Source of the DNA: Flavobacterium sp. N1736
GTDB taxonomy: Bacteria; Bacteroidota; Bacteroidia; Flavobacteriales; Flavobacteriaceae
Length of the DNA: 64,000 nt
NCBI RefSeq assembly: GCF_025947065.1
Contig: NZ_CP109994.1
Span: 434,001-498,000 of the forward strand
Reading direction: 5' to 3'
Positions 42,990 through 51,863 of this stretch are shown here, piece after piece. Below the pieces are notes generated by a model. It was not told the DNA's origin. It was given only the letters and a program-made list of their open reading frames with translations, and did no database searches. The position numbers and the translations under genes were made by a program. How positions within the stretch are numbered: position 1 is the stretch's first letter; every line of letters starts with the position of its first letter.

Positions 42990-45764
42990 TTATTGCACGA
43001 TAATCTTTTTTACATGTAAGACTTCTTTTGTGTCCGGATTTGAAAATTTCAAAATAAAAACTCCTTTTGATTGTATTTGGATATTTTCCTGTGTTTTTCC
43101 GCTAATGTTTCGTTTTGTTATTTCTTTTCCTAAAATATCATACACTTTAAGTTCTGCTTTTGGAAGATCGTTTTGCATTAAAATCGAGAAAGAACCGTTA
43201 TTTGGCACGGGCCAAACTTTAAAACCCGTTTCTGATTCTTTATTTACCTGACTTATTGTTAAGTTTGGTGATCCGTTAAGAATATTGACTTTACGGGTCA
43301 TTGTTCCGCCTTCATTATCGGTTACGGTAAAATTAAATGAAGCTAAACCTGCCGTTGTTGGCGTAAATTCAACAATATTTGAAGCTAAAACTGCAGTTCC
43401 GTTTACCACATTTGATATTGAATATGTAACTCCGCTGGTAAAACCTCTTGACAATTTTTGAATGTTGATGTTGATTTTAGTCCCGTTTGGAGATTCATAA
43501 TGCGGAAGTGAAATCCATTGTAAATATTTATCCAGATTGGTGTAACCATCCAAATCAGCATCTGCATTTGCATCTGAAAAATCTCCGGTTCCAGAATTTG
43601 TATTTGTTCCTATAATGTTTTCCCACCAATTTGGTAATCCATCCTGATCAGTATCCCAATTTGCATCTCTGGTTACTGCAGGATATGATTCGTAACCGCC
43701 AACATCTGATTCGTTGTCCGGAAATCCGGGTTTATCAGTTACACTTCCTCTTATAGAATAAGTTCCGTTTAGTGTTTCTGTAATTATTCTGTCGTCATGA
43801 TCGTCGAATACAGGTTGCGTACAGCCCACATCTGAAAGTACAATTTTATAAGCATTTTTGGCAGATTGCGTTGTTACATAAGATGGAAAAAACGGTGTGT
43901 TTACAAAATTTTCGAAAGAAACGGTAATTCCCGAAGCTTTTCTTCCAATGGTTTGATTGGTTTCATTAAAATAACCTGGCATAACATTTCCGCTAAAATA
44001 ACATTGCTGCATTCCTGTTCCTGCGCCTTCATTTTGCTGATTAAAAGCGACAAATATTTTTGAACCTGCACCGGGTTTGTAATAGTTGTTTACAAAATTA
44101 ACTTCTTTAGTTCCGCCATCTGTGGTTCTTGAACCCCAATTATAAACTACATTATTGGTAATATCCATTTTGCCTGCATAAGCGCCGCTTCCGTCTAATC
44201 CACCGCCAAGACTCCAGTTTCGTCCATAACAATGTGCTAAAAGATTATGGTGAAAACTTCCAATATCGCCTCCAATAGTTGCAGCGTAACCATGCTCAGT
44301 TCCGGCAGGATAATTTTGATGTCCGGCAGCATTGAGCGCTTCTGAAATTAAGGTTTTTTGTAATGTTATATTTTTTCCTGATCGGGAACTAAAAGCTTCA
44401 TCTATTGTCCAGCTTATCGAGCAATGATCAATAATGCTGTTGTCAGCGCCCGTTAAACCCATTCCGTCATATGTTGCACCGCCGCCAACACGAACTCTTA
44501 CGTTTTGAACTACAGCATCATTACCGGTTACACCAAAAGGGGCAGAACGAATGCAAATTCCTTTTCCGGGAGCAGTTTGCCCTGCAACTGTAACATAAGG
44601 CTGGCTTAAAACTAAACGAGAAGTAAGCTGGATGATTCCTGAAGTATTAAAAACGATAGTTCTTGGTCCGATATCATTGGTAACGGCGTCGCGAAAACTT
44701 CCCGGTCCGCTATCATTTAAATTGGTTACTGCAACGACTTTTCCGCCTCTTCCTCCGCGGGCAAATCTTCCGTATCCTTCGGCTTCAGGAAAAGCAAGTT
44801 GTGCAGGTCTGAATCGCCATACATTTCCTTTTTCGATTTCGCTATTGGCAAGAACTTCATCAATTCGCCAATAATAGGTAGCGCCTGTGTATAAACCGTT
44901 TACCTGATATGATACATTTGTTTTTATTTGATTGCCTTTATATTCTGCCGACGATGTTGTGGCAGCTTCTACAGCTGCAGGATCTGTTCCAAAATAAACA
45001 TTGTGCGATACTGCATTTGTTGCTGATGTCCATTGTAATAATTTACCTCCGGAATTTAATTCAACATGTTCGTCATTGTGTTTTGGATTTGGATTTATTG
45101 CCTGAAAGAAAATATTTGGTGTATTTAATTCAAACCCGTTTAACATCACATTTTTGATATTTTCAGTTCCTGATGTTTCAGCAGCAAATACAATTACTAC
45201 ATCAGTATTGGCGACAGCCTGAAATTTTAAATAAGCTGATTTCGCATCTGCTGTTTTTGTGGCTCTGATACTTGGAATTACATTATCAAAAACTAAATTT
45301 CCGTTTACAGAAATATCAATTGGGCTAAACGTGTTTCCCGACGGACTATCTACTGCATTTAAAAATGCTAATAAGGTATGATTTCCGGCTGCTAATCCGC
45401 TAATTCGGAGTTCTATTTGCGCGCCAAGATTTGCAGTTGTACCTTTTACGGTTAATCCGTCAGAAATTAATCTGGCGTAATATGGAGACTGAATTCCTGT
45501 TTTGTACCAATTTGTACCAAGAGCATCACCTTTGTCTCCAATTCTTGTCATGGTAAATGTGATTCCGTTTTCTGTATAAGTACTTGAATTTCCGGAAGCA
45601 ATTACCCATGTGGTATATTCGGGTTCATTTACTTCTGTTTTGGGTCTTCCAGATTGATCAAAATCAATCTTCACTACGGGGTTTTGGGCAAAAATTGTAG
45701 TGACCGAAATTGTAAGGCAGCATAATGCCATTACAAAATGTAATTTCATAGAGGTTTGTGACAT
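42990..45764 (-). CDS. Secreted polysaccharide lyase family 1 (pectate lyase-like) with T9SS sorting domain
   Basis: A 924-residue multidomain protein with a signal peptide (to about residue 26), a malectin/CBM-like N-terminal module (about 30-215) and a fibronectin-like module (about 220-320, SHNVYFGTDPAAVE). The right-handed beta-helix of PL1 type begins FPEAEGYGRFARGGRGGKVV (about 325) and includes NLNDSGPGSFRDAV and SIIDHCSISWTIDEAFS. Calcium-type repeats (DTDQDGLPNWWEN, DANADADLDGYTNLDKY) follow, then a beta-sandwich and a C-terminal type A sorting domain (FKVWPVPNNGSFSI ... VKKIIVQ). It is probably secreted by the type IX system and cleaves pectin-like polymers. The start could also be ATG 45749. 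No SusCD pair is adjacent. Confidence 0.92.
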   Translation of the reverse strand: MSQTSMKLHFVMALCCLTISVTTIFAQNPVVKIDFDQSGRPKTEVNEPEYTTWVIASGNSSTYTENGITFTMTRIGDKGDALGTNWYKTGIQSPYYARLISDGLTVKGTTANLGAQIELRISGLAAGNHTLLAFLNAVDSPSGNTFSPIDISVNGNLVFDNVIPSIRATKTADAKSAYLKFQAVANTDVVIVFAAETSGTENIKNVMLNGFELNTPNIFFQAINPNPKHNDEHVELNSGGKLLQWTSATNAVSHNVYFGTDPAAVEAATTSSAEYKGNQIKTNVSYQVNGLYTGATYYWRIDEVLANSEIEKGNVWRFRPAQLAFPEAEGYGRFARGGRGGKVVAVTNLNDSGPGSFRDAVTNDIGPRTIVFNTSGIIQLTSRLVLSQPYVTVAGQTAPGKGICIRSAPFGVTGNDAVVQNVRVRVGGGATYDGMGLTGADNSIIDHCSISWTIDEAFSSRSGKNITLQKTLISEALNAAGHQNYPAGTEHGYAATIGGDIGSFHHNLLAHCYGRNWSLGGGLDGSGAYAGKMDITNNVVYNWGSRTTDGGTKEVNFVNNYYKPGAGSKIFVAFNQQNEGAGTGMQQCYFSGNVMPGYFNETNQTIGRKASGITVSFENFVNTPFFPSYVTTQSAKNAYKIVLSDVGCTQPVFDDHDDRIITETLNGTYSIRGSVTDKPGFPDNESDVGGYESYPAVTRDANWDTDQDGLPNWWENIIGTNTNSGTGDFSDANADADLDGYTNLDKYLQWISLPHYESPNGTKININIQKLSRGFTSGVTYSISNVVNGTAVLASNIVEFTPTTAGLASFNFTVTDNEGGTMTRKVNILNGSPNLTISQVNKESETGFKVWPVPNNGSFSILMQNDLPKAELKVYDILGKEITKRNISGKTQENIQIQSKGVFILKFSNPDTKEVLHVKKIIVQ

Positions 45765-46180
45765 TTTGAGATTTTTTTGGGTTAGTTAGGTTAAGTATTC
45801 GCTCACTTTTTTTAAAAGCAAATATTTTAAAGACATCAATAAATTGTAATTATCTTCTTTCTTTTAAATATTTAACTTTATGGTTATGAGTAGTGTAAAG
45901 ATTACAAATACTTAAAATAAAACTATCCTGCACAATCCTGTAAAAATGTATTTTTGATATTATTTGTAATATAAAAATACGGTAAGTGTATTTTTTATAT
46001 TAAAATTTTATCTAATTAATTTAATTAAGGTTAAAAGTAGTAGTGCGTGAAGTAGGCGGAAATGTTGAAATTTTCGTGTGAGTTGGTTCAATAAAATCAA
46101 ATAAGAGATTACCGATTTAGTAAAAATTAAAGTTAAGATTTTTTTTTAGAAAAAAACAATTTTGACTAATTTGAGTAGAA
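45765..46180. other. 416-base gap upstream of the pectate lyase
   Basis: It holds a direct repeat ATCCTG at 45925-45930 and 45935-45940, and an AT-rich hairpin at 45968-46001 (AATATAAAAATAC / GTATTTTTTATATT). Otherwise it is AT-rich sequence without an ORF of note. Confidence 0.6.
45925..45940 (-). promoter_or_regulatory. Candidate operator: ATCCTG direct repeats 10 bases apart
   Basis: ATCCTGCACAATCCTG on the plus strand has two identical hexamers exactly one helical turn apart. It lies about 160 bases upstream of the pectate lyase start. The spacing suits an AraC-type or similar dimeric activator. Inference only. Confidence 0.3.
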
Positions 46181-46483
46181 TTAATCTTTAAACATAAATC
46201 CTAATCCCATACTTTTAAGCATTCTTTTTTCGAAAGCCCAAAAGAAACGAAACTGTCCAAAAACAGTTCCTATAGCAACCAATAAAACCTGATAAATTGG
46301 GAAAATAATAATTAAGCGAATTAAGGTAAACCAGCCGCCAAAATCTTCTTTGGTAATACCTAACCATACACAAAATGGTTTAGACAGCCATGCAGATGCC
46401 GATCCGGTGATGGCAAAAACGATAAATATGATGACGAATTGAAAATTTGAGGTAATGCCCCAACGTTGTTTTAATTTATTCAT
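46181..46483 (-). CDS. DUF6787-like small membrane protein
   Basis: A 100-residue protein with two hydrophobic helices (FQFVIIFIVFAITGSASAWL; FTLIRLIIIFPIYQVLLVAIG). The close is FGQFRFFWAFEKRMLKSMGL, an aromatic and basic end typical of a flavobacterial family that I believe is DUF6787. The function is unknown. It lies 32 bases downstream of the DUF6146-like gene on the same strand, so the two form one transcript. Confidence 0.7.
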   Translation of the reverse strand: MNKLKQRWGITSNFQFVIIFIVFAITGSASAWLSKPFCVWLGITKEDFGGWFTLIRLIIIFPIYQVLLVAIGTVFGQFRFFWAFEKRMLKSMGLGFMFKD

Positions 46484-46515
46484 TTTTATGCATAATGATT
46501 ACAAATATAACAACA

Positions 46516-46947
46516 TTATCTTGATGGAACATATCCCCAAAGCTTTTGTTTATAAGTATTTTGAAAATAAATCATGTAGTTGTAAATAAGGTAATTTACT
46601 TCGTAACCATACTTAATAGTTGGATTGTAATTAATGCTCATTTCATATAAGTCAGGATTGTATCGCTGTGGCTGTAAAACCCGATTATTCCATTCTGTAA
46701 CATACAAATTGTTTTTGTTTTCAAGATATGATAGCGAATGATAATTTCTTGGATAAGCCCGCGATGCCAGCCAGGTACTAAATCCGTTATCGATAATAAT
46801 CACTTCATACTCCAAAGAATCATTTGCAATTCGAACGGTATCATTTACAGCAACGTTTCGTTTTACTGCCGTGTCAATTGGTTTTTGAGCCGTAGAACAC
46901 GCAATTACAGTAAACAAAACAATTAATATGTAAATACAATTTTTCAT
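46516..46947 (-). CDS. DUF6146-like lipoprotein
   Basis: A 143-residue protein with lipobox TVIACS (Cys17) and no acidic surface-export patch, so probably periplasmic. The mature part has YEVIIIDNGFSTWLASRAYP, NKNNLYVTEWNNRVLQPQRY and YGYEVNYLIYNYMIYFQNTY, a Tyr/Asn-rich pattern I associate with DUF6146 of Flavobacteriaceae. The function is unknown. It is the first gene of a two-gene unit with the DUF6787-like gene. Confidence 0.72.
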   Translation of the reverse strand: MKNCIYILIVLFTVIACSTAQKPIDTAVKRNVAVNDTVRIANDSLEYEVIIIDNGFSTWLASRAYPRNYHSLSYLENKNNLYVTEWNNRVLQPQRYNPDLYEMSINYNPTIKYGYEVNYLIYNYMIYFQNTYKQKLWGYVPSR

Positions 46948-46984
46948 GAGGTTAAATTCGAACTTAAATTTACGAATTTTTTTT

Positions 46985-47190
46985 TAAAGTTGCTAAGATT
47001 TAAAGTTGCTGAGATTCAAAGCTACTAAGTTGCTAAGATTCTAAGTTTTTAAGTTCATAAAAAAAGCTGTTTGCTTAATGCAAACAGCTTTTTTTTTAAT
47101 AGACTAAAGTTTAAAGTCTTAGAGACTTAGAGACTTAGCAACTTAGAATCTTAGGAACTTTGAGCCTTTGGACCTTTGCCTCTATGAACC
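46985..47190. repeat. Inverted repeats flanking a terminator, AAGTTGCTAAGATTC family
   Basis: The left side (46985-47050, several AAGTTGCTAAGATT-like units) and right side (47110-47190, TTAGCAACTTAGAATCTTAG and then AACTTTGAGCC...) are complementary. Between them sits the terminator at 47061-47093. The right side ends in the same CTTTG...AACCTT strings seen at 10288-10321 and 39216-39252. Confidence 0.7.
47061..47093. terminator. Terminator after the DUF937 gene
   Basis: Perfect 14-base arms AAAAAGCTGTTTGC (47061-47074) / GCAAACAGCTTTTT (47080-47093) with the 5-base loop TTAAT. The A-tract on the left gives a U-tract for the minus-strand gene ending at 47197. Confidence 0.9.
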
Positions 47191-47196
47191 TTCTTC

Positions 47197-47760
47197 TTAT
47201 TTACTCCCAAATAATTTACCAATAAATCCTGCGATTCCGCCTTTGGTTTTAGTAACTACTAAAACATCGGCTACATCAACTTTTCCGTCTGCGTTTTGGT
47301 CTAAACCAAATTGCATTCCGTATTTAGAAATAGTGTCCATAATGCCTGAAGCCTGACCGCTGTTTCCTGCGATAGAACTGATAATATCTGAAATTTGAAA
47401 ACCACTGTCATTTGGATCTTTCGCTTTATTAACTAACGAATTTAAAACCTGAGGAATCATGCTTGCTGCAACACCGGAAGAAGCGGTACTGCTTAAACCA
47501 AATTTTTCGCCAAGAGTTCCTGATAACTGTTGTGTAATTTGCTGAACAACCGGATTAGAACTGTCTATAGGTGAGTTTACATTAAATAAACCGGCTAATT
47601 GTTCTGCACCGCCTTCTGAAGCAATTTTTTGCAGTCCTGCAAATATAGAGTTGCTTGTTTCTTTTACTACGGCATCGTTTTGCTCATTTGGAATTGCGTC
47701 GTTTTTTACGATGGCATCTCCTCCGTATTGTTGTACTAATTGCGTTAATTGTTCAAACAT
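47197..47760 (-). CDS. DUF937 domain protein with EF-hand-like loop
   Basis: A 187-residue protein without a signal peptide. The N-terminal two thirds are DUF937-like helices (MFEQLTQLVQQYGGDAIVKN, IFAGLQKIASEGGAEQLAGLF, VAASMIPQVLNSLVNK). A calcium-loop-like DQNADGKVDVADVLVV (D-x-N-x-D-G-x-x-x-x-x-D) lies near residues 153-168. The tail GGIAGFIGKLFGSK is glycine-rich and amphipathic. DUF937 proteins include bacterial YidB-like proteins of unknown role. The calcium loop at the end is a small oddity. It stands alone, with a terminator behind it. Confidence 0.88.
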   Translation of the reverse strand: MFEQLTQLVQQYGGDAIVKNDAIPNEQNDAVVKETSNSIFAGLQKIASEGGAEQLAGLFNVNSPIDSSNPVVQQITQQLSGTLGEKFGLSSTASSGVAASMIPQVLNSLVNKAKDPNDSGFQISDIISSIAGNSGQASGIMDTISKYGMQFGLDQNADGKVDVADVLVVTKTKGGIAGFIGKLFGSK

Positions 47761-47863
47761 GATTTTAAGAATTTAAATTAGACGTCAAATTTATATAAAA
47801 AGAAAGGGATTTACTACAATTTTCGCAGTAAATCCCTCTAAAGTTAATGATTTTATTTTATTA

Positions 47864-48814
47864 CTAGCTCAACAAAGAAATAATTTGCGATGCTAATTCA
47901 GTACCAATTCTGTCTTGTGCTTCTCCTGTTGCAGCTCCAATGTGCGGAGTCAGTGAAATTTTCGGGTGCATTAAGATTGTCATTTCCGGTTTTGGTTCGC
48001 TTTCAAAAACGTCTAAACCTGCAAAAGCAACTTTTCCAGAGTCTAAAGCTTTTATTAGCGCCACTTCATCAATAACACCGCCACGAGCGCAGTTTACGAT
48101 TCCAACACCATCTTTTAACAGTTCAAATTCTTTTTCACCAATGATATAACCATCCTGAGCAGGAACGTGTAAAGTAATGAAATCAGCTTCTTTAAACAAT
48201 GATTCTAATGATTGAGAAACGATTGTTGTTGTGATTGACTGACCATCAAAAAATTCCACTTTAATATCTACTTTTGGAATAAAACTATCTGCAGCGATAA
48301 CTTTCATACCTAAACCAAGCGCCATTTTTGCAGTAGCTTGTCCGATACGGCCGATACCAACAATACCAAGAGTTTTTCCTCTTAATTCAACACCATTTGC
48401 GTATGCTTTTTTCAAACCATCAAAGTTTGAATCTCCTTCAAGAGGCATATTTCTATTAGAATCATGCAAGAAACGAACACCAGAAAATAAGTGTGCAAAC
48501 ACCAATTCAGCAACAGATTCTGATGATGAAGCAGGCGTATTTATTACATGAATTCCTTTGCTTTTAGCATAATCAACATCGATATTATCCATACCAACGC
48601 CGCCACGACCAATAATTTTTAATCCCGGGCAGGCATCAATAATATCTTTACGAACTTTAGTAGCACTACGCACTAAAACTACGTCTACATTATTTTCATT
48701 TACAAAATTAGCAACTTGTTCCTGAGCTACTTTTGTCGTTATAACTTCAAATCCACCTTTTTCTAAGGCTAGAATTCCACTTTTAGAAATTCCGTCATTG
48801 GCTAATACTTTCAT
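47864..48814 (-). CDS. serA: D-3-phosphoglycerate dehydrogenase, short form
   Basis: A 316-residue NAD-dependent D-2-hydroxyacid dehydrogenase. The nucleotide-binding GIVGIGRIGQATAKMA lies in the Rossmann domain, with catalytic residues in NCARGGVIDEVAL (Arg), LDVFESEPKP (Glu) and LTPHIGAATGEAQ (His). The early KIIGRGGVGMDNIDVDYAK is typical of SerA. The protein ends right after the catalytic domain, without the C-terminal ACT domain of E. coli SerA, so direct serine feedback through ACT is not expected. The serC gene is immediately upstream (139 bases), which supports the first step of serine synthesis as the role. Confidence 0.92.
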   Translation of the reverse strand: MKVLANDGISKSGILALEKGGFEVITTKVAQEQVANFVNENNVDVVLVRSATKVRKDIIDACPGLKIIGRGGVGMDNIDVDYAKSKGIHVINTPASSSESVAELVFAHLFSGVRFLHDSNRNMPLEGDSNFDGLKKAYANGVELRGKTLGIVGIGRIGQATAKMALGLGMKVIAADSFIPKVDIKVEFFDGQSITTTIVSQSLESLFKEADFITLHVPAQDGYIIGEKEFELLKDGVGIVNCARGGVIDEVALIKALDSGKVAFAGLDVFESEPKPEMTILMHPKISLTPHIGAATGEAQDRIGTELASQIISLLS

Positions 48815-48953
48815 TTTGTGTTTATGTGTTTATCTGTTTTATCGTTTAATCGAAATTAAAGGATAAGCATAATATTATAATTTTTCTCTTTTTTGATTTT
48901 TAAAAGCAACTCAATTAAACAATAATCAAATTAACGATTAACCGAATAAACGA

Positions 48954-50024
48954 TTAAACTTTGTTTTCAAGTGCTTTCATTACATCCACTAAAACCTGAA
49001 CACTTTCGATAGGCATAGCGTTGTAAATAGAAGCTCTGTAACCGCCAACAGAACGGTGTCCTGGCAATCCTGAAATTCCTGCAGCTTTCCATAAAGCGTC
49101 AAAAGTTTCAGTATGATCAGCATTGTTTAGTAAGAAAGTCACATTCATTTTAGAACGATCTTCTACTGCGGCAGCACCTTTAAATAATGGGTTTCTGTCA
49201 ATTTCAGTATAAAGTAAATCAGCTTTTGCGTCATTTAATTTTTCAACAGCAGCAACTCCGCCTTTTTCTTTAATCCATTGTAGTGTTAATAACGAAACGT
49301 AAACAGCAAAAACAGGCGGTGTATTGTACATACTTTCTCCCTTAATGTGTTTTGCGTAATCTAACATACTTGGAATTGTTCTTCCGTTTTTCTCTAAAAT
49401 AGATTCTTTAACAACCACTAAAGTAGTTCCTGCTGGACCCATGTTTTTTTGAGCTCCGGCGTAGATTAAATCAAATTTTGAGAAATCTAAATTGCGTGAA
49501 AATATATCAGAACTCATATCGCAAACAACAGGTACATTTGTTGCCGGAAATTCTTTCATTTGAGTTCCAAAAATGGTATTATTACTTGTGCAGTGAAAAT
49601 AATCTGCATCACTTGGTATTGTGTATCCTTTTGGAATATGGTTGTAATTTTCTTCTTTTGAAGAAGCTACAACAATAGTTTCTCCAAAATATTTAGCTTC
49701 TTTTATAGCAGCTGTTGCCCATGTTCCAGAATCTAAATAAGCGGCTTTCCCGTTTTCTTTCATTAAGTTATATGGAGCCATTAAGAATGCTGTACTTGCG
49801 CCACCTTGCAAAAATAATGCCTGATATCCTTTTCCCTGAAGTCCTAAAAGTTCTAAAGCAAGGGAACGAGCTTCTTCCATAACTGCAACGAAATCTTTGC
49901 TTCGGTGCGAAATTTCCAGAATAGAAAGTCCTGAATCATTAAAATTTAATATTGCTTTTGATGCTTTCTCAAAAACTTCTTGAGGTAAGATACTTGGTCC
50001 TGCGCTGTAGTTGTGTTTTTTCAT
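48954..50024 (-). CDS. serC: Phosphoserine aminotransferase
   Basis: A 356-residue PLP enzyme converting 3-phosphohydroxypyruvate and glutamate to phosphoserine. The pyridoxal lysine is in LIYAGAQKNMGPAG (about residue 190). Family start MKKHNYSAGPSILPQEVFEK and end AGISGLPGHRSVGGYRASIY are classical, and the length matches the family. It lies upstream of serA on the same strand and downstream of an acyl-CoA reductase gene (93-base gap), so the serine pathway genes are grouped as in many Bacteroidota. Confidence 0.96.
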   Translation of the reverse strand: MKKHNYSAGPSILPQEVFEKASKAILNFNDSGLSILEISHRSKDFVAVMEEARSLALELLGLQGKGYQALFLQGGASTAFLMAPYNLMKENGKAAYLDSGTWATAAIKEAKYFGETIVVASSKEENYNHIPKGYTIPSDADYFHCTSNNTIFGTQMKEFPATNVPVVCDMSSDIFSRNLDFSKFDLIYAGAQKNMGPAGTTLVVVKESILEKNGRTIPSMLDYAKHIKGESMYNTPPVFAVYVSLLTLQWIKEKGGVAAVEKLNDAKADLLYTEIDRNPLFKGAAAVEDRSKMNVTFLLNNADHTETFDALWKAAGISGLPGHRSVGGYRASIYNAMPIESVQVLVDVMKALENKV

Positions 50025-50117
50025 GGTTTTTGTTAATAGTCGGAAATTTTAAAGATGCAAATTTCGGCAATAGGAGCTGAAAAAGCGATAAATTATTCGA
50101 AATAATTAAACATTTTT

Positions 50118-51191
50118 TTACTTTGTTGTTAACAAAAACGTTATAGTATCTACGTTATCTGCATAATCCCACAATTGCGGATTTTGCGTTTGTCCGAAGG
50201 GAATACTATTTTCGATTAAATTGTTGCTAACGATGCATTGAATTTGTTCAGAATCTGTTGTAAGACGACTTTGAAGATCTTCGATATTTTCATAAAATTC
50301 ATAGAAAACACTCGAAATAGGCGAGGCATAGCTCGGATCTTCTTTTAAAGTTAAGAAACCGTTATCCAATAATTTAAAATTACTCATTAAAAAAACCGCT
50401 TTATTGTAATCGTAATTATTAGCGTATTTTTCATAATGAATTACGTCCTGATATTTAAAAATAGCCTGAAAAAAAGCGTCAAAATAATAGCCTTTTGGTA
50501 CAAAAAGCTTCGAAACATTGCGGCATCCTAAACCAAAATACCTGAAAATATCTTCGCCTAAAGCTTCTAATTGTTCGTGGGTTTCTTTTCCGTTTAAAAC
50601 GGCGGCCGAATTTCTGTTTTTTCGAATGATTGAAGGTTTATCTTTAAAATAATATTCAAAATATCTTGCTGTATTATTACTTCCGGTGGCAATTACGGTA
50701 TCGAAATTTTCCAGTTTGCCTTCCACGAAAGTGATCTTGTTTTTTAAGCTTTCATCAACAGCAATTAAATATTTGGCTAAAAATGGTAATAAATGCTGAT
50801 CGTTTGAAGAGGTTTTTATTAAGGCGCTGTTTCCTGTAATTAAAACAGATAAAAAATCATGAAATCCTACTAACGGAATATTTCCGGCTAAAATTAAAGC
50901 GACCTTTTTTTCTTTTTTATTCTCTTGCGAAAACTGTGACGAATAATCCGATAACCATTTATCAATGTTTTCTTCAGTTAAGGCGTCTGCCCATGATTTT
51001 ATTGCAAAGTACACTTGCTCAGGCGTATACCAGCCATTATGAGATTGAGATAAATGTATTAGTTTTTCGAAATCATCAAAAAATAAATCGTTATGTAAAA
51101 CATCCGATTTTTTAATTGTATCCTTTTCAGAAAATTGTTTTAGAAATTTTCCTAATTCAACAAAAATACTTTTTTTTGTTTCTAATGTCAT
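50118..51191 (-). CDS. Acyl-CoA reductase, LuxC-like
   Basis: A 357-residue member of the aldehyde-dehydrogenase-like LuxC/acyl-CoA reductase family (PF05893). It has KVALILAGNIPLVGFHDFLS, GNSALIKTSSND, FDTVIATGSNNTARYFEYYF and an active-site Cys in FRYFGLGCRNVSKLFVPKG (about residue 222). Family knowledge: such enzymes reduce long-chain acyl groups to aldehydes with NADPH. No luciferase or synthetase genes are present, so bioluminescence is not implied. It opens a run with serC and serA, and is divergent from a ferredoxin gene, an arrangement that may couple them. Confidence 0.88.
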   Translation of the reverse strand: MTLETKKSIFVELGKFLKQFSEKDTIKKSDVLHNDLFFDDFEKLIHLSQSHNGWYTPEQVYFAIKSWADALTEENIDKWLSDYSSQFSQENKKEKKVALILAGNIPLVGFHDFLSVLITGNSALIKTSSNDQHLLPFLAKYLIAVDESLKNKITFVEGKLENFDTVIATGSNNTARYFEYYFKDKPSIIRKNRNSAAVLNGKETHEQLEALGEDIFRYFGLGCRNVSKLFVPKGYYFDAFFQAIFKYQDVIHYEKYANNYDYNKAVFLMSNFKLLDNGFLTLKEDPSYASPISSVFYEFYENIEDLQSRLTTDSEQIQCIVSNNLIENSIPFGQTQNPQLWDYADNVDTITFLLTTK

Positions 51192-51229
51192 AATGTTTGT
51201 TTATGAAGAGTTTTGATTGTAATTTTGCA

Positions 51230-51260
51230 CAAAAATAAGGATAAATAAGTCGAAAGACAA
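51230..51260 (-). promoter_or_regulatory. Candidate promoter of the acyl-CoA reductase gene
   Basis: In the coding direction: TTG (51260-51258), a 20-base spacer, then TATTTTTG (51237-51230), an exact -7 match. The ATG follows at 51191. Confidence 0.55.
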
Positions 51261-51347
51261 AAGTCATCAGGTCAAAAGCCGAAAATGCCTTTTTTATATT
51301 TTTTTTGACTTTATAACTTTAAGACTTTTAACTTTAAGACTAAAAAA

Positions 51348-51698
51348 ATGGCAATAATTATAACTGACGAATGCATAAACTGTGGGGCTTGTGAACCAGA
51401 GTGCCCAAATACAGCAATTTATGAAGGTGCGGATGACTGGAGATATAAAGACGGGACTACTCTTAAAGGAAAAGTAATTTTACCTGACGGAACTGAGGTT
51501 GATGCAGATGATGCTCAAACACCAATTTCTGATGAAGTATATTATATTGTTCCGGGAAAATGTACTGAATGTAAAGGTTTCCATGATGAACCGCAATGTG
51601 CCGCTGTATGTCCTGTTGATTGCTGTGTGCCAGATGATAATCACGTTGAAGACGAAGAAACCTTGCTGAACAGACAAGCGTTTTTACACGGAGAATAA
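51348..51698 (+). CDS. 4Fe-4S dicluster ferredoxin
   Basis: A 116-residue protein. The N-terminal cluster motif CINCGACEPECPN provides C-x2-C-x2-C-x3-C ligands. The second half has C-TECKGFHDEPQCAAVCP with a C-x2-C-x8-C-x3-C spacing, as in Allochromatium-type 2[4Fe-4S] ferredoxins. The internal insertion between the clusters and the acidic surface are usual in Bacteroidota ferredoxins. It transfers electrons in the cytosol; partners are unknown here. It is divergent from the acyl-CoA reductase gene. A TTG-N21-TAACTTTA pair (51305-51336) stands before it but overlaps repeat-like DNA. Confidence 0.94.
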   Translation: MAIIITDECINCGACEPECPNTAIYEGADDWRYKDGTTLKGKVILPDGTEVDADDAQTPISDEVYYIVPGKCTECKGFHDEPQCAAVCPVDCCVPDDNHVEDEETLLNRQAFLHGE

Positions 51699-51718
51699 TA
51701 TTCTATTAAAATTTATAT

Positions 51719-51751
51719 AAAAGTCTCAGGTTTAATGCCTGAGACTTTTTT
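51719..51751 (+). terminator. Terminator after the ferredoxin gene
   Basis: Perfect 12-base arms AAAAGTCTCAGG (51719-51730) / CCTGAGACTTTT (51738-51749) with a 7-base loop, then more T. Confidence 0.92.
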
Positions 51752-51863
51752 TATCACGTAAATTCTTTATTTTATTTCACTATTTTATTGGTGTTAAATG
51801 ATTTATTTGTAGTTTTAGTGCGAAAATTTAACAATATGTTTGAAATAACTTAAATAATCGCTC

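Noticed and set aside
50118..51191. Bioluminescence (lux) locus
   Set aside because: Only a LuxC-like reductase is present; luxD, luxE and luciferase genes are absent.
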